A stretch of 64,000 nt of DNA from Aspidapion aeneum (GCA_963576565.1 CAUYVT010000068.1:62001-126000), one strand, 5' to 3'. Numbered from the stretch's first letter, positions 20,644 through 33,019 are shown. Notes: a model not told the origin generated them from the letters alone. Numbers and translations: made by a program.

Positions 20644-23600
20644 TAGGGGCCCATATATTGGCAGAGTATTTTTTTAGTTCATTTGTAAAGTTCAGTAATT
20701 TTTTAAGTAATGTCATTGTGAGGCCGTGAAATTGGTCAGTGAATTTAAGAGAGACTTTCAACTAAATATAAATGCTAGGCGGTGGTAATTGGTAAAAATA
20801 TTTCAAAATTTTACTTTTTTTCAAATAATTTAATTTCTTTCTGTAAACATAACTTCTCGAATTCTTGTTTTGGTCAAAACGGTTTGTATAGTGGTCGTAG
20901 TTTTTAAGGGTGACCAGACAGGTTATATTTTTTTTAGGAGACCAAACGGGAACTTCTTGAGTTACAAAAGGGGAACTTTTTTTTGTCTTAGTTGATCAGG
21001 CAGGAATAAATAAATCTTTTAATTCCAAATCATAATTTTAAATAACAAGATTTATTGGTGAGGTGTTTGGGTCTTATAATGAAAAACGTTTTGTTTTTGA
21101 GGATACTGGTGTAATATGAATTATTTTATTACATGCTAAAATTTGTTTGACGGCAGTTAGACTAGTTTTTTTTGATAGTCTACATTTCAGGACAGTGGCG
21201 TGTACTTAAGGGGGCCTGTCATCTGCGCCAATTGTAAAGCAACTTCCAACTTACTTGCTTAGCTTTTTCACTTCATCTTCGTTTTGTTGCTTCTGAAATT
21301 AAGGCGTTAGGTTGGATAACGATGGATGGGTTTAGACTAAGAAAGTACCTATTTAGGGATAAAAACTTGAAAGTTGTGAACAACTGAGAAGTAATTTTTT
21401 TTTATTTAATTTTTTTTAATTTTAAAATAATTTCATACTGGTGACCTCAAATAATGAAGCAAATTTTTAAATTACAATACACTGTTGTGGAATAAATGGG
21501 AAAGTGTTCTGGTTAAACAATAAATTTAAGATGATTGATTTTTAAAAAAGATTTCAACCTAAGAATAAATTTTAAAACAATAGGTTTTCTTTGATGCGAC
21601 TAAACAATGGAGAGGACATATATTTTTTTTGTTGTTATGCATAATATGATAGTAGTACCTTTTGTCTTGCAATAATTAGGGTTTTTTTTTCTCTCGCGAG
21701 CTGGGTGGAAATGGAATAAATGTTTGGTTCGGAGTGTAGAAATCGAGGAACGAGGACTTCCTGCTAATCTTTTTAGGATTTCGCAACTTCGGTTTTCGCA
21801 AAATAAAATACATCCAAATTTGGCCTACAGGCTGAATCTCGCATTTTCCAGGACCTTGCAGATTCGCGGAGAAAGACAAATTTTGTGATCTATTTAATTA
21901 TGATAGGAATTAAAATAGTAACATGCACATGAGGGAACTAGATATATTTAGGTTAAAAATTAGTAAGAACACTGATCTGAACAATTTTCCATAATAGTGT
22001 CCTATTTTCACAGAGTGCCTCAAAATATCTTCACCTTTCTTTGAAATAAGATATTGTTAGTGGTTAAGTAGAATAGCTAATAGCTAGACTTCGCCACACT
22101 GAAGCCTATTTGTATGAGATTTGTAATTTATTTTTTCAAATTAATAAAAGTCGTTTTTATTTATATACATTATACTTAGGAAATAGGGGAAATGTCTAAT
22201 AAAAAGGTTTTTGGTTTTAGGCCGAGTTTTGTTGATATAACAAAAGTTTATTTGGTTTTTTAAATAATAAGATAATTTTTTTGCTTCTTGATTTTTGTTG
22301 TCTGGTTTTTACGCAGGATTATTCCCAACTGTTTCATTTCAAAATGTCATTTGTAAGTGATAGTCTCATTAGCCCTTGGACATTTGGTAATTTTTGCTTT
22401 GACTAATAGTTGTGGGAAGGGCCCAACTTAATTTTATATCTCGTGAACACCAGGAATAAGGATCTGAGAATGCATTAGGCAGTAATTTTTTTTTTATTAG
22501 ATGTTGTGTGTATAAAAACTCGAGTAGGCAGATTTAGTTTTACAATGGTCTTATAGTTGTGCCTTGGAATTGTTTTCATGGTTGGTTTTCTGAAAGTGCA
22601 CACAAGATAATTCTTTACGGGGTTGAGTGCAAAGTTTGAAACTTAGGTTCACATTATTATAGTGATACAGTAAATAAGTGCTAACGTTACTTATTCCCTA
22701 AAGTAATAATTTTAAACAAATATATTAACATCGTTTGTTTTTATGGAACATAAATATTTTTTTAACTTTTCCTAAACTGATTGGTTTTTTTTGCAATTAC
22801 GATTTTTATACCTTATGATTCTTAAGTAAATTTTATTTTCAATACTTTTTTTTTCCGTATAGCAAATTAATTTTTCTATCTCATTCACTTTTCACATTCA
22901 CACAGTTTTGGGAGAGGAAAGGAAATCTACGACTGTTTTTAAAGGAAAATAACAAAAACTGTTGCATGACATAACTCTATTAAGATTTTTCTAGTGCTAA
23001 TTTTATTTTAACTCTTTTAAAATCGTTAATAGGAGCTGCAACCCCACTTAAACATTTTTAATTTTTTTGTGAAAATATTTTTGAAATATTTTTTTTTAAT
23101 ATTTTTTTTTAGGAAGGTCACTAATTAATTTTTTTTGACTGGGCCACTGTGGTCGACACCAAAAAAAAAAAATTTGGACACCTTTCGGTGCGATCCTAGG
23201 GTCTTCTTGACCATGGTTTGCATCAATTTAGTTAAAATTTTGGGAATTTCATTTTAACGATTATTAGATAGTTGCAGTCCTACCAAGACGTTATTTGTAT
23301 AATTTTTTTTAATACCATCGGTAAATTTTTTAATTTTTTTTTAAATTACACACAACATCCTTACTAGTCTAAGTCGACGCAATTTTAGCGAGCGGATTTT
23401 TTTTATTGAGCATATTTTACGATTTCTATAACATGAACATCTGTTCCGATGTTATTGCGTTCACTTATATATTAAGGGATGATGTTGCCTTAAGAAATGC
23501 ATGGTTCGTGTGACCTCAGGATAGGTAAGCAGGTTAAAGTTGGTTTTGATTTATTCTTTCGAGAAAAATCATTGTATACGGCGATTTGGGTTTTTTTGAG

Positions 23601-24147
23601 GAGTTTATTAGTCTGTTGTACGTTCCATTTAGGGATAAATTTACCTATTCGGTTGCTGAGGTAAACAAACATCACTTAACTTTAATTTTAATCCAGTTCA
23701 GCTAGGATAAGCGCATTTTTTTTTTGGGTTTTACTCACGCAGGAGTGGAACATAAGACCTAACCACTGCCAAAACTCTTGTCTTTCTTTTATTTGTTTTT
23801 AAATTTTTTATGGCTACTTGTTAATTCTAATTTAGGATTTAAGTAGTTATTTCTCTCTGCAAGGTTGGACGTCATAGTTGGTTGTACAAATAATTAATAT
23901 AAACTATGATTACATTTTTAAATGCAAATAAATTTTATTTTCTTACTGCTCCGGTGTTCTTCGATTTTGTTCGCGTCTGCCCGTATTTAAGTTTTATATT
24001 TTCTACATTTGTGAGAAAATTTATAGTGATTTTCACTAGTGAATTTAAAGTGAACTTTGTGTTTGTTATTACGTGGTTTAGTTTTTTAATTGGGAGGTAT
24101 AATTAAGAGTTTTAAAGTTTAAAGTTTTAATATATATAAAAGGCACC
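20644..24147. other. T-rich non-coding region upstream of gypsy element 1
   Basis: About 3.5 kb with strong T excess on the + strand and no supported gene. Its position suggests leader and perhaps degraded LTR sequence of the gypsy element starting at 24148, but I could not find a matching LTR downstream or a convincing primer-binding site. Short frames such as 23906-24106 follow the T bias. Confidence 0.35.
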
Positions 24148-25906
24148 ATGGCTGTTTCTGTAAGTTGGTTGTCTGACATAAGGTACTTAGTCAAGGACGA
24201 ATTAATCTATGAGTTAACATGGAGAGGCATAGCTATTGGATCGGTGGAAGAGATGAAGCAACAGCTCATACTGATTAGACAGAGATAAAGGACTCATGGA
24301 AGTATGAGATACCCTCCGTATCCCTTTAAATTTGGCCAGGATGCTTTTAGCTGCATGAAGAAGCTAGATAGTCTGGTATCGCTGGTAGAGAAGTTCTCTG
24401 GTACGAGCAAAGGGGGAGAGATTAGGAAAATCGCTGTAAGGTTGGAACACGTGTTAGCCAGGATAAATAACATGAATCCGTCTAACTTTGAAGAAAGCCA
24501 AACGAAAGGCATACTGGTTGCGGAAACCTTAAGTTTGATTGGGAGGTTGCAGAGCCAAGCAACAGATTTATTGAGAGTTGGCGTTGCCTCAGATGATGAT
24601 GAAGCATCTGAAAGCCAATCAACGAGTCGAGGCTCAAACCACTCAACAAATGCTGGCAACACACCCAACCAGTCTCATTTCCCGCAACCACAGCACTCGA
24701 GCACACAGAGAACAGCTCAACAGCTTACAAACCAACCGTCGGTCATTGCTCCAGTGCAAATTCACCACCCCCAATGATGATCCAGAATGACGGTGCATCA
24801 GCTTTTCATTATCAACAACGGTCTGCCGTTCTTTGAGTTTAGCTGCCCTCCAAAGTAGCATAGCACCGATTGCTCAGTCACGAACATTTTCATGTTCGTC
24901 GCCAGTACCAATGTCAAGTGATCCTGGTACCTCATATCACGTTGCACCTGTACCTCCGCATAAGTGGAACTTAAAGTTTACAGGCGAGAGGGGTACAATC
25001 TCCGTCACCGCATTTTTCGAGAGAGTGGACGAGTTGAGTCAGGCTAGAGGAGTTAGAAAAAAGGTGTTACTGAACTCAGGCATTAATCTTTTTGAAAAGT
25101 CAGCCTATACTTTTTATAAAGATGTTCGAAGAGAAGTCAATACTTGGGAACAGCTGGAACAGAGGTTCATGCCAGAATATCTTCCTTTTTCATATGGCGA
25201 GAAGCTATTGAAGGAGATTCAAAAATGTAAACAAGGCCCTGGAGAGTCTATAGGGACCTACATTGCTGTCATGAACACATACTTCCAAAGACTTGGCTGT
25301 CCTGTTTCCGAAGAGGCAAAATTAGCTATCGTCTTCAGAAATATCGCGGACATCTATAAGAAAGGGTTGATTGCTACTGAGGTCAATAGCCTATCACATT
25401 TAAAAGATTTGTGTCGTAGAATAGACCAGAGATATGGGTTAGAGGAGGAGAATTTTACTCCTAGAAGAAACCAATCTATTGAACCTGACTTGGCCTTCGT
25501 TGACGTAGAGAGCGATATTGACGATTTTCCAACAGGGTTTGATGCAATTCAAATATCAGGTGCCGGGACATCGAACCAACAGAATTTAAATCGTCCTGCT
25601 AATAGATTCGACAGAAATAGGCAGCAGCCAGCAGGCAGTTCCTCTGCTAGAGCTGATAGAGAGAGACAACAACCAGCTAGTGGTCAGTCTAGTGTAAATG
25701 ACAGAGATAGACAACCACCACAAGGTGCTAGGTCTGGTATGGCGAATAGGGACGTTGTTTGTTATAGATGCAACCAAATAGGGCACATGGGGATCGGGTG
25801 CGCATTGCCTAGAGGTAAGCAGTGTTATTCGTGTGGTCAGGCAGGGGTAACAGTCAGAAAATGTCGTAATTGTAATCGTCAGGGAAACGGACCCAGGCGC
25901 TCGTAG
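24148..25906 (+). pseudogene. Gypsy element 1 Gag (one stop, one frameshift)
   Basis: Gag forms the particle that packages element RNA. The start ATG at 24148 (in CACCATGG) opens a frame with DELIYELTWRG, a SAP-like N-terminal motif also seen as DEMKYELSIRG in element 2. An in-frame TAA at 24286-24288 interrupts it; the same frame then runs to 24777. The rest is in another frame, open by 24833. A Ser/Gln-rich stretch precedes a capsid-like helical region (about 24960-25450). Near the end are two zinc knuckles: CYRCNQIGHMGIGC, a proper CCHC box, and CYSCGQAGVTVRKC, where Val replaces His. The stop is at 25904-25906, 15 nt after an in-phase G GGA AAC heptamer. Confidence 0.82.
25882..25888 (+). 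promoter_or_regulatory. Predicted -1 ribosomal frameshift site G GGA AAC
   Basis: GGGAAAC lies in the Gag phase required for a -1 slip (caG GGA AAC), 15 nt before the Gag stop, and pol is open in the -1 frame from here. A GGTCGA (25909) / TCGACC (25939) pair downstream could form a stem-loop. G GGA AAC is a known X XXY YYZ slippery sequence; use in this element is inferred. Confidence 0.75.
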
Positions 25907-28665
25907 GCGGTCGACCTTCGAGTAAGCCTGAACAAGCATCGACCGATAGGCTAACGTACGTTTTAGATTATGTGATAAGTCATGCTCGTAAAGATGAGAG
26001 GCCTTATTTAGAAGTGGATGTGCTCGGAAATAAGTTATTAGGTTTGTTGGATTCCGGGGCTTCACGTACCTTTTTAGGGAATCATGGTTGGTCAATCATC
26101 GAGAGGTTTGGTTTTTCACTTGATGCCACGAAGAAGACGAGTTGTATTGTGGCAAATGGTCAAAGCACGAGTAGTATTGGGACAGTGCAGCTTCCTATGC
26201 GAGTTCAGGATAAATTTAGGTTAATAGAGGTCGTCGTCGTTCCTGAGTTGCCGCACACTTTGATTTTGGGATCAGATTTTTGGATTTCGATGGGGATAGT
26301 ACTGAACTTAATTACTAATGAGTGGCACTTTGCCGATAATAAAGACGTGATTTGTTCTTTAGAAACATCAGACCAACAAACTACTCTTACGCCTTATGAA
26401 TCAAAACGACTAGAGGAATTGGTCGTTAAATATAAGACTATTATGGGTGACTCACTAGGATGTACAGACAGGGTAGAGCATAAGATTACAACAGATGCAG
26501 CACCGATAAGACAACGTTCATATAAGGTCTCACCGGTCATTCAGAAAATTATTGATGACGAAATCGACGAAATGTTGAAACTTGATGTTACAGAACGGAG
26601 TAGTAGTTCATGGGCTTCACCAGTAGTGATGATACAAAAGAAAAACACAAAGAAATGTCGTTTCTGCGTAGACTACCGCAAATTGAACTCATTGACGGCA
26701 CGTGATAGTCATCCTTTACCACTCGTATCCGAGACTCTTGACAAGTTGAAAGATGCTAAGTACTTGTCAACTTTAGATATCAAAAGCGCTTATTGGCAAG
26801 TACCAATGGAAAAATCATCGAAGCCACTAACAGCATTCATCTATCGACGAGGTCTCTTCCAATTTAAGCGTTTACCTTTTGGTCTTCATAATGCACCTGC
26901 AACTTGGCAGAGACTCATAGATAGCATCATAGGAAACGATTTAGACCCCTACGTGTACGTATATCTCGATGACCTCGTAATTGTCACCAGAGCTTTTCTG
27001 AACATCTTAGAATTCTTGAGGAAGTCCTACGAAGATTGCAGAATGCAAAGATAACGGTAAGTTGGGAGAAATGCCAACTGTGTAGGCCAGAAATGACTTA
27101 TTTAGGATTCGTAGTGGACCGTCGAGGCATCCGAGTTGACCCTAATAAAATTAAAGCCATGTTAGAGCTCCAGAGGCCAAGAACTGTCAGAGAAGTCCGT
27201 AGAGTTGTAGGTACAATTTCCTGGTATAGACGTTTCATAGAGAATTTTTCAGCGATAATAGCTCCAATTACAGCTCTAACTAAGAAAAATCAAAAGTTCG
27301 ATTGGACTCCAGACTGCGAAAAAGCATTTATTAAGATTAAGGAACTTTTAGTGACTGCACCGATTCTTATATGTCCAGATTATACCAAAGAATTTGTCAT
27401 TCAAACAGACGCATCAGGATATGGAATAGGAGCATGTTTAACGCAGCCTTATCCTGAAGGAGACAAAGTCATATGCTATTTGAGTCGATCTTTGACTAAG
27501 CAAGAACGTGTTTACACGACCACCGAGCGAGAATGTTTGGCATTGGTTTGGACGATAGAGAAGCTCCGGCCTTATATTGAGGGGATCTCATTTAAGGTCA
27601 AAACAGATCATTTTAGCTTAAAATGTCTTCATAGCTTGAAAGAGCCCAGTGGAAGACTTGCTCTTTGGTCTGTAAAACTGCAGCAATATGACTTTAAAGT
27701 AATCCATCGGAAAGGGAAAGATTTAGTTGTCACGGACATGTTGTCTCGTGCAGTACCCATGATTGATACAATTTCGCAGCCCAGAGACGCTTCAACAGCA
27801 ATTAAAGATCGATGGTACCAAAAGAAAGTAAAGAGGGTCGTAGAATCACCGTTAAAATTTATGAATTGGAGATACACTGATAATAAGTTGTATAAATATG
27901 TCAAACGAGAATACCCTCAACATTCACCATCTAACGAATATTGGAAAGAGGTAGTCCCCAAAGATCATAGGCGTAGAATTATTGGAGAAGCTCACGATCC
28001 TCCTACCGCAGGACATATGGGTGTGTATAAAACTTGGACGTGGCAAATTTTGTAAAGAAATGCTTTGTCTGTGCAGCTCATAAAGGTGATACACAAGGTG
28101 TATCTGATCAGATGATATCTCACCCAAAACCAACTCGTCCTTGGGAAATTATTTCAACAGATTTATGTGGACCCCTACCTCGTTCGACAAAGGGTAATTG
28201 CTGGATTCTCGTCGTTACGGACTATTTGAGTAAGTTTTCCTTAGTTTTTCCAATGCGAACAGCCCCTACTCAGGCTGTTGTCAAGCATCTTGAGGAGCAA
28301 GTATTTATGGTCTTCGGAGTACCCCGTTTGATACTTTGTGATAATGGACCTCAGTAAAAAAGTAATGAGTTTAAACGTTTCGCTGAGAGTTATCAGGCTA
28401 AAATTCAGTATAATCCGTATTATCACCCCAGAGCGAATCCAACAGAAAGGACGAATCGTACGTTAAAAACCATGTTATTTTGTTATGTGAAAGACAACCA
28501 CAGGAAGTGGGACGAACAAATACATTAACTTGCCTGCGCGATTCGTACTGCAACCCATGAGAAAACCAGGATATCTCCTTTCTTTGTTAATTTTGGTAGG
28601 AATATGCGTCTGTCAGGAAAAGATTACTCCAACCCAGTTTTGTTATCTGGGGGTCGATTTTTGTA
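25889..28665 (+). pseudogene. Gypsy element 1 Pol (protease-RT-RNase H-integrase, disrupted)
   Basis: The polyprotein begins in the -1 frame relative to Gag. Protease motif LLDSGASRTFLG (about 26047) is followed by reverse transcriptase (SSSWASPVVMIQKK, CVDYRKLN, LSTLDIKSAYWQ, active site YLDD at about 26968). A frameshift near 26990 moves into the frame of 27036-28055, with RNase H (QTDASGYGIGACL) and the integrase zinc region (HDPPTAGHMG). There a block of roughly 15-20 codons is missing and the frame changes again at about 28034. The integrase core shows STDLCGP, LCDNGPQ and NPTERTN, with in-frame stops at 28355 and about 28526. The sequence ends at 28665 without the usual C-terminal domain. 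Not functional. Confidence 0.85.
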
Positions 28666-29127
28666 GATTAGACCTCCGATCGTTTTCAGCCAGCTAAAAT
28701 TTTTAGCCATATAAAATTGGGCTGCATTGAGTTCAACTAGAACTGGCAAAATATCGTGGAAGGTTTCTGCTCAATATTTTGAACCAAAAAGGCAAAACAA
28801 CCTTAGATATTCGTAAACACAACATTTTAGAGCTAATTTTCTTACGAATTTCATTCTATGAAGGAAACAAAAACCGTTTTCCGACACGAATTGTACGCCG
28901 AATTTATTTCACAGTGTTGTCAGTGCAGCTTGGTAGAATTCTTTCACTTATTTCAGAAAATCGAGTTCGCCGTGATTTTTATGACACTTACTTTGACAGA
29001 CAAGTATGAAGGAATTTCACAATAAACAAATAGAATTTTTTAAAAATTATATTACTAGTTCTAAAAAAATAAAAAATCGATTTCTCACACGTGCGGATAT
29101 GGTGTTCTGTAGGGCGGATCACTATTC
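28666..29127. other. Region after gypsy element 1, no gene recognised
   Basis: The homology to integrase stops abruptly at about 28650-28665. A 76-codon frame at 28779-29009 shows no recognised motif, and I treat it as chance. Confidence 0.35.
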
Positions 29128-29432
29128 CAGAGAGGGGCTCTATTTCTTTTAAATACGCCCCTCACAAAAGACAAGATTTGGATAGCAGACTTGGATAACC
29201 TGTGGTTCTACACGGTCTCGAAGCCTCACCTATAAAATCTCCTGATGATATAAGAAGAGAAACATAGTATATAAAGTTTTCCCTCCCAGAGACGTGCTTC
29301 ATTTCTTTTAAATATTTCCCTCACAAAAGACGAGAAGATATGGAGAGTTCTGCATAGTCTCGAAGCCCCACTTATAAAATCTCCTGATGATATATGAAAA
29401 GAAAGATACCTACCTATAGTTAGTATACAAAG
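29128..29432. repeat. Diverged tandem duplication of about 145 bp
   Basis: Units at about 29128-29281 and 29285-29432 share TTTCTTTTAAATA, CCCTCACAAAAGAC, GTCTCGAAGCC and TATAAAATCTCCTGATGATA in the same order. Spacing differences are small. No coding content. Confidence 0.7.
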
Positions 29433-29485
29433 TTAAAATCATTATAGAAATTCAAAATAATGGATATGTAAAGCAGGCTTAGGGA

Positions 29486-29626
29486 ACATCCTTAAATTAT
29501 GTAACACAAAAATTCAGGATTTTTAATCCCCCCTCGTAACGCATTTTCAAAAAAAACATTAAAAATCATTGTGTGTAACGCAAAGCCAAACCCCCTTCCC
29601 TTGAGTGTTACATAATTTAAGGATGT
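29486..29626. repeat. 141-bp MITE with perfect 22-bp terminal inverted repeats
   Basis: The left end 29486-29507 (starting ACATCCTTAAATTATGTAAC) is the exact reverse complement of 29605-29626. The inside holds CCCCCCTCGTAACGCATTTTC and AAGCCAAACCCCCTTCCC. Related ends occur at about 9440 (CCATCCTTAAAATACGTAAC) within repeat R. It is a small non-autonomous DNA element. Confidence 0.85.
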
Positions 29627-29639
29627 AGGCCCTTATAAG

Positions 29640-30529
29640 GAATATAACTGGGTCAATTTTTTTGAGGGGCTTAAATCAAATTTGGTAATAAAACATTTAA
29701 ATAATATTGGTGCTCTTTGCGTGGTTACATCGTTAGTTTACCAATTTTTAATAGGTGCTTATTTTGATATTTTAATTTGGCAGGGTTATCCTAGTTACAC
29801 TCTCTGATTATAGGTACATACTATAGCTTTTTTAACTATAGACTATAGCAACCCCCACAACTAAAATCACTATTTATTGCTACAAGCCTGTGACATAGGT
29901 ACCTATCCATTTTTTGTATTTTTTTGAATTTAATTTTGCATACCGATACTACCCATCAAAATCATAGTTCGACAGTGCTAGAATAAATTATTGTTTACTT
30001 GTATAATAATTTATTAGGGGACACACCTATTCAAATTTTTTTTGTTAATAAATTATTTAGAAACCTTATACAGTTGGTACTTTTTTTTAACTTTTATTGC
30101 GTCACTGAATAATGACTACCTATCCAGTCCTTTATATTAAATCAGAAACTTTTTTGATTTTAATAGAAAAAAAAAACACTATATTTTATTTTACATTTTT
30201 TGTACCTAACATTTGAGTTAAAATAAGGTCTAATGAAAAATTATTTGAAATAATTTTTTTCTAAAACATTTTCCTTGAACGAAAATTTGTTTAAAACCAT
30301 TTTCTTTAAATGGAAATTTGTTCGAACAAACTTCGACTAATCGAAAAAAATGTTTTGAAACAATTTTCTGTATGGAGAAAATTTTATTGAATGATTATCC
30401 TTTTGAAGAAAATATTTTTTTAAATAAAAAGGTAATGAATTATTGATTTAGAATCTTAATAAGGTACTTTATTTTTTTTTATGTGTTTTTGGTGATTATA
30501 AAAATACTCAGCCAATATATATGGGTACC
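29640..30529. other. AT-rich non-coding region with degenerate tandem units
   Basis: No gene is supported. Blocks such as ACATTTGAGT.AAAAT and GATTTAGAA.CTT.ATAAGGTACT (near 30440) recur after the reversed hairpin repeat (near 31115). They suggest a degenerate tandem array interrupted by that insertion. Confidence 0.45.
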
Positions 30530-30991
30530 ATATAAGCTCTATATAACTCCAGACTCAATTACCTTTCGTTTGATACCACACAACCCATGTTTTGACTTAA
30601 ACTCTAATTTTTGAAATCTACCCCCACCCTTTTTTAAACTAAAATGTATTTTGTTTAACTCTAGACTCAATTACCTTTCGTTTGAAATCAGACACGACAT
30701 ATTTTCACTTAAACTCTAATTTTTAAAATTTAATCCCACCTTTTTTTTAAACTTAAATTTATTTTGTTTAACTACAGACTTATTACTTTTGGTATCACAC
30801 ACGCCATATACCCTTTTATTTATCTTGTGATCAGTGGATTTTGTTCATTTTTAAATGGGACCATCCCTACCCAAGACTCACCACCTCAAATTTCATTAAA
30901 ATCGGGCAAGCGGTTTTTGAGTTATACGCGTTGGTCGTTACAGACAGACGGTCATAGCTCACACTACTATAGTATAGTAGTAGTGTGAGCT
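30530..30991. mobile_element. Hairpin-ended repeat, copy 2 (reverse orientation)
   Basis: Reverse-oriented relative of 20039-20643. It contains CTCAATTACCTTTCGTTTGA twice, CCCCCACCC, AAATGGGACCATCCCTACCC, CGGTTTTTGAGTTATACGCG and a terminal hairpin 30956-30991 (AGCTCACAC ... GTGTGAGCT). The (TCTG)n core is nearly absent. Confidence 0.7.
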
Positions 30992-31518
30992 AAAATAATT
31001 TTTACAATTAAGATTTTACAGTTTTTGTAACATTTGAGTAAAAATATGTTCAAATGGAAAATTCTTCGAAATCATTTTTCTTGTATGGAAATTTCTCCAA
31101 AAACATTATTGATTTAGAAACTTCATAAGGTACTGTATTTTTTTTAATTAAAATAATGACTAGTGCTTTATTTGAAATCAACAACGAAGAACTTTGTGTT
31201 TTTGGTGATTATAGAAAAATAGTTTTTAAAATTAGGATTTTACATTTTTTTAGAACATTATTATTATAACATAGGGGCATACTTGAAGCATTTTTTGACA
31301 TTTAAGTAAAAATATGTACGTAGTAGTTATTTTTGTTAACCCTCATAGAAAAAAGTGGGTTGCAGAAATATCTTTAAAATTAATTTTATTGTTTAAATGA
31401 AAAATTGTATGAAATCATTTAGTCCTAAATATTTTCTTTTAACAGAAATTTGTTCAAAAACATTTTCAAGAAAATTTTGTTATATAATTATCGTTCTGGA
31501 GAACTGAACAAAAAATGT
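30992..31518. other. AT-rich non-coding region
   Basis: Continuation of the degenerate AT-rich array described before the hairpin repeat (GATTTAGAAACTTCATAAGG at about 31113; TTTTTGGTGATTATAGAAAA at about 31199). No gene. Confidence 0.4.
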
Positions 31519-31526
31519 TCTGTAAA

Positions 31527-31791
31527 CAGTGGCGGATCCAGGGGGGGGCACTAGGGGCACTTGCCCCCCCCTGAGAATTTTTTGAATATACAAAAAATGG
31601 GTAAAAAGTAAGGTTTTTGCTAATAAAAATTTAAAATAAATATTGTAATTTTTAGTTCTGACTAATTTAATAAACTACTGCTTAAAAAAATATATACCGT
31701 TTTTTTCCAACAGAGAATTTCACCTAAAGTGCCCCCCCCCCGAACCGAACCGAACCCCCCCCCCCGAGAAGAACCTCTGGATCCGCCCTTG
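31527..31791. mobile_element. hAT-type MITE with 8-bp TSD
   Basis: TIRs are CAGTGGCGGATCCAGG at the left and the near reverse complement CCTCTGGATCCGCCCTTG at the right. They are flanked by the 8-bp direct repeat TCTGTAAA at 31519-31526 and 31792-31799. An 8-bp TSD with a CAGNG-type start is the hAT pattern. The 265-bp body has long G and C runs next to the ends and no coding capacity. Confidence 0.88.
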
Positions 31792-31799
31792 TCTGTAAA

Positions 31800-33019
31800 A
31801 CATGTACTCAAAATATGTAGCAGGCACATAGATAGCTTTTCTTTCTGGGGGGATACTCCCATATAGAAAGTGCTGTGCTGTTATTCCATGACAGTGCTTG
31901 ATGTTTTGACCAGAGTAGGCAGAAATGCTCGCCGGAGGCAAATCCACTGAATACAGAACATTTTAGTGGTGATGTGCCCAATTTTTGTCCAAGACACTAA
32001 AACTTCATGATAAAAACTTGTTCAAGACGGGGGGAAATGTCCCCGCCCTCCCTTATCTATGTGCCTGGTACCTATTTCTCACAAACTATTATCAAACCGA
32101 ACTTCACTTCATATATTGTTCAACTGTTTTTGTTAATGTAATCACTTTCACACTTTTCTTATGAATAATATTATTTTTGATAATAATTAACAAATATATT
32201 ATTTGATAATACATTGTATTCAATTTCACATTCACATAGTTACATTACTATAACAGAATAAATCATATGAGAGATTTGGGTGGCATCTACTGGTCTTGTG
32301 CTGGTCTCAAAGGATGTTTTTTTTTTCTGCAACAAGTTTTTTATTTGGACCAACATAGCAGATGATAGGGATTGCTTGCAACCTTGAGAAGTTTGTCTTT
32401 GTTGCCTTGTAGACACATAAGTAACCTGTAGCAAAAAAAATCCTATATTAAAAACCAATAATTTTCAAGAAGATGCAAATTTTTCAGTTCTAATTATTTT
32501 TGGCAAAGGGTGCCCAAAGGGGCTTGTTAGCGAAATACTAGACAACACTAGACTAATACTTACGTTTGAGCATACGGCCCAACAGCTAAATAACCAAAAC
32601 TATCGAACGTTGAACATAAATAATAAAAACATTAAATTCCTAACCCACTTTATGCAGAACACCCAGAGACAAAATTTTCTCTATGAGAACACCAAGCTTA
32701 TTTTTTGTTGCGAATTGCAGACTGGCGGGCCTTAGATGACGTAGTAACAAGCACAGTGGGCCAAATCAGATATCCAATGCAATTTTTCTTGGTAGAACTA
32801 GATATTACCAAAACTAAAATTTTTTAAAATAATGGAATGATTTTATGTTTATACGCCAAGGAAGTAGCTTGGGGGAGGGAGGGTAAGCCCTGTAAGATCA
32901 AAATTAGCCCCCTTCAAACGAAATGAACATAATCTATCAGCGGCGCTGACCAAGTCCACAATTAACATGCGGACTAGGCCTTCCTGCTCTGTTTTTTCTA
33001 GAATTTTAGTAACATAATT
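31800..33019. other. Non-coding region between the hAT MITE and gypsy element 2
   Basis: No gene is supported. Short frames on the minus strand (31662-31862, 32240-32458, 32849-33037) show no recognisable domain. A GGGGGAGGGAGGGTAAGCCC block near 32872 resembles the MITE-like G-rich ends seen elsewhere. Confidence 0.4.

Larger units (their letters stand above)
24148..28665 (+). mobile_element. Ty3/gypsy-type element 1, decayed, LTRs not found
   Basis: Gag, protease, reverse transcriptase, RNase H and integrase segments occur in gypsy order. Gag has one in-frame stop and a frameshift; pol has at least two frameshifts, an internal deletion in the integrase zinc domain and two further stops, and ends at 28665 before the integrase C-terminal part. 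No flanking LTRs or TSD were recognised, so the copy is truncated as well as mutated. Its proteins clearly resemble those of gypsy element 2 at 33-43 kb. Confidence 0.85.

Noticed and set aside
24294..24861. Several frames opposite Gag of gypsy element 1
   Set aside because: Shadows of the Gag coding frame with no family resemblance.
28779..29009. 76-codon frame after gypsy element 1
   Set aside because: No homology recognised and no neighbouring reading frame continues it; chance length in AT-rich DNA.
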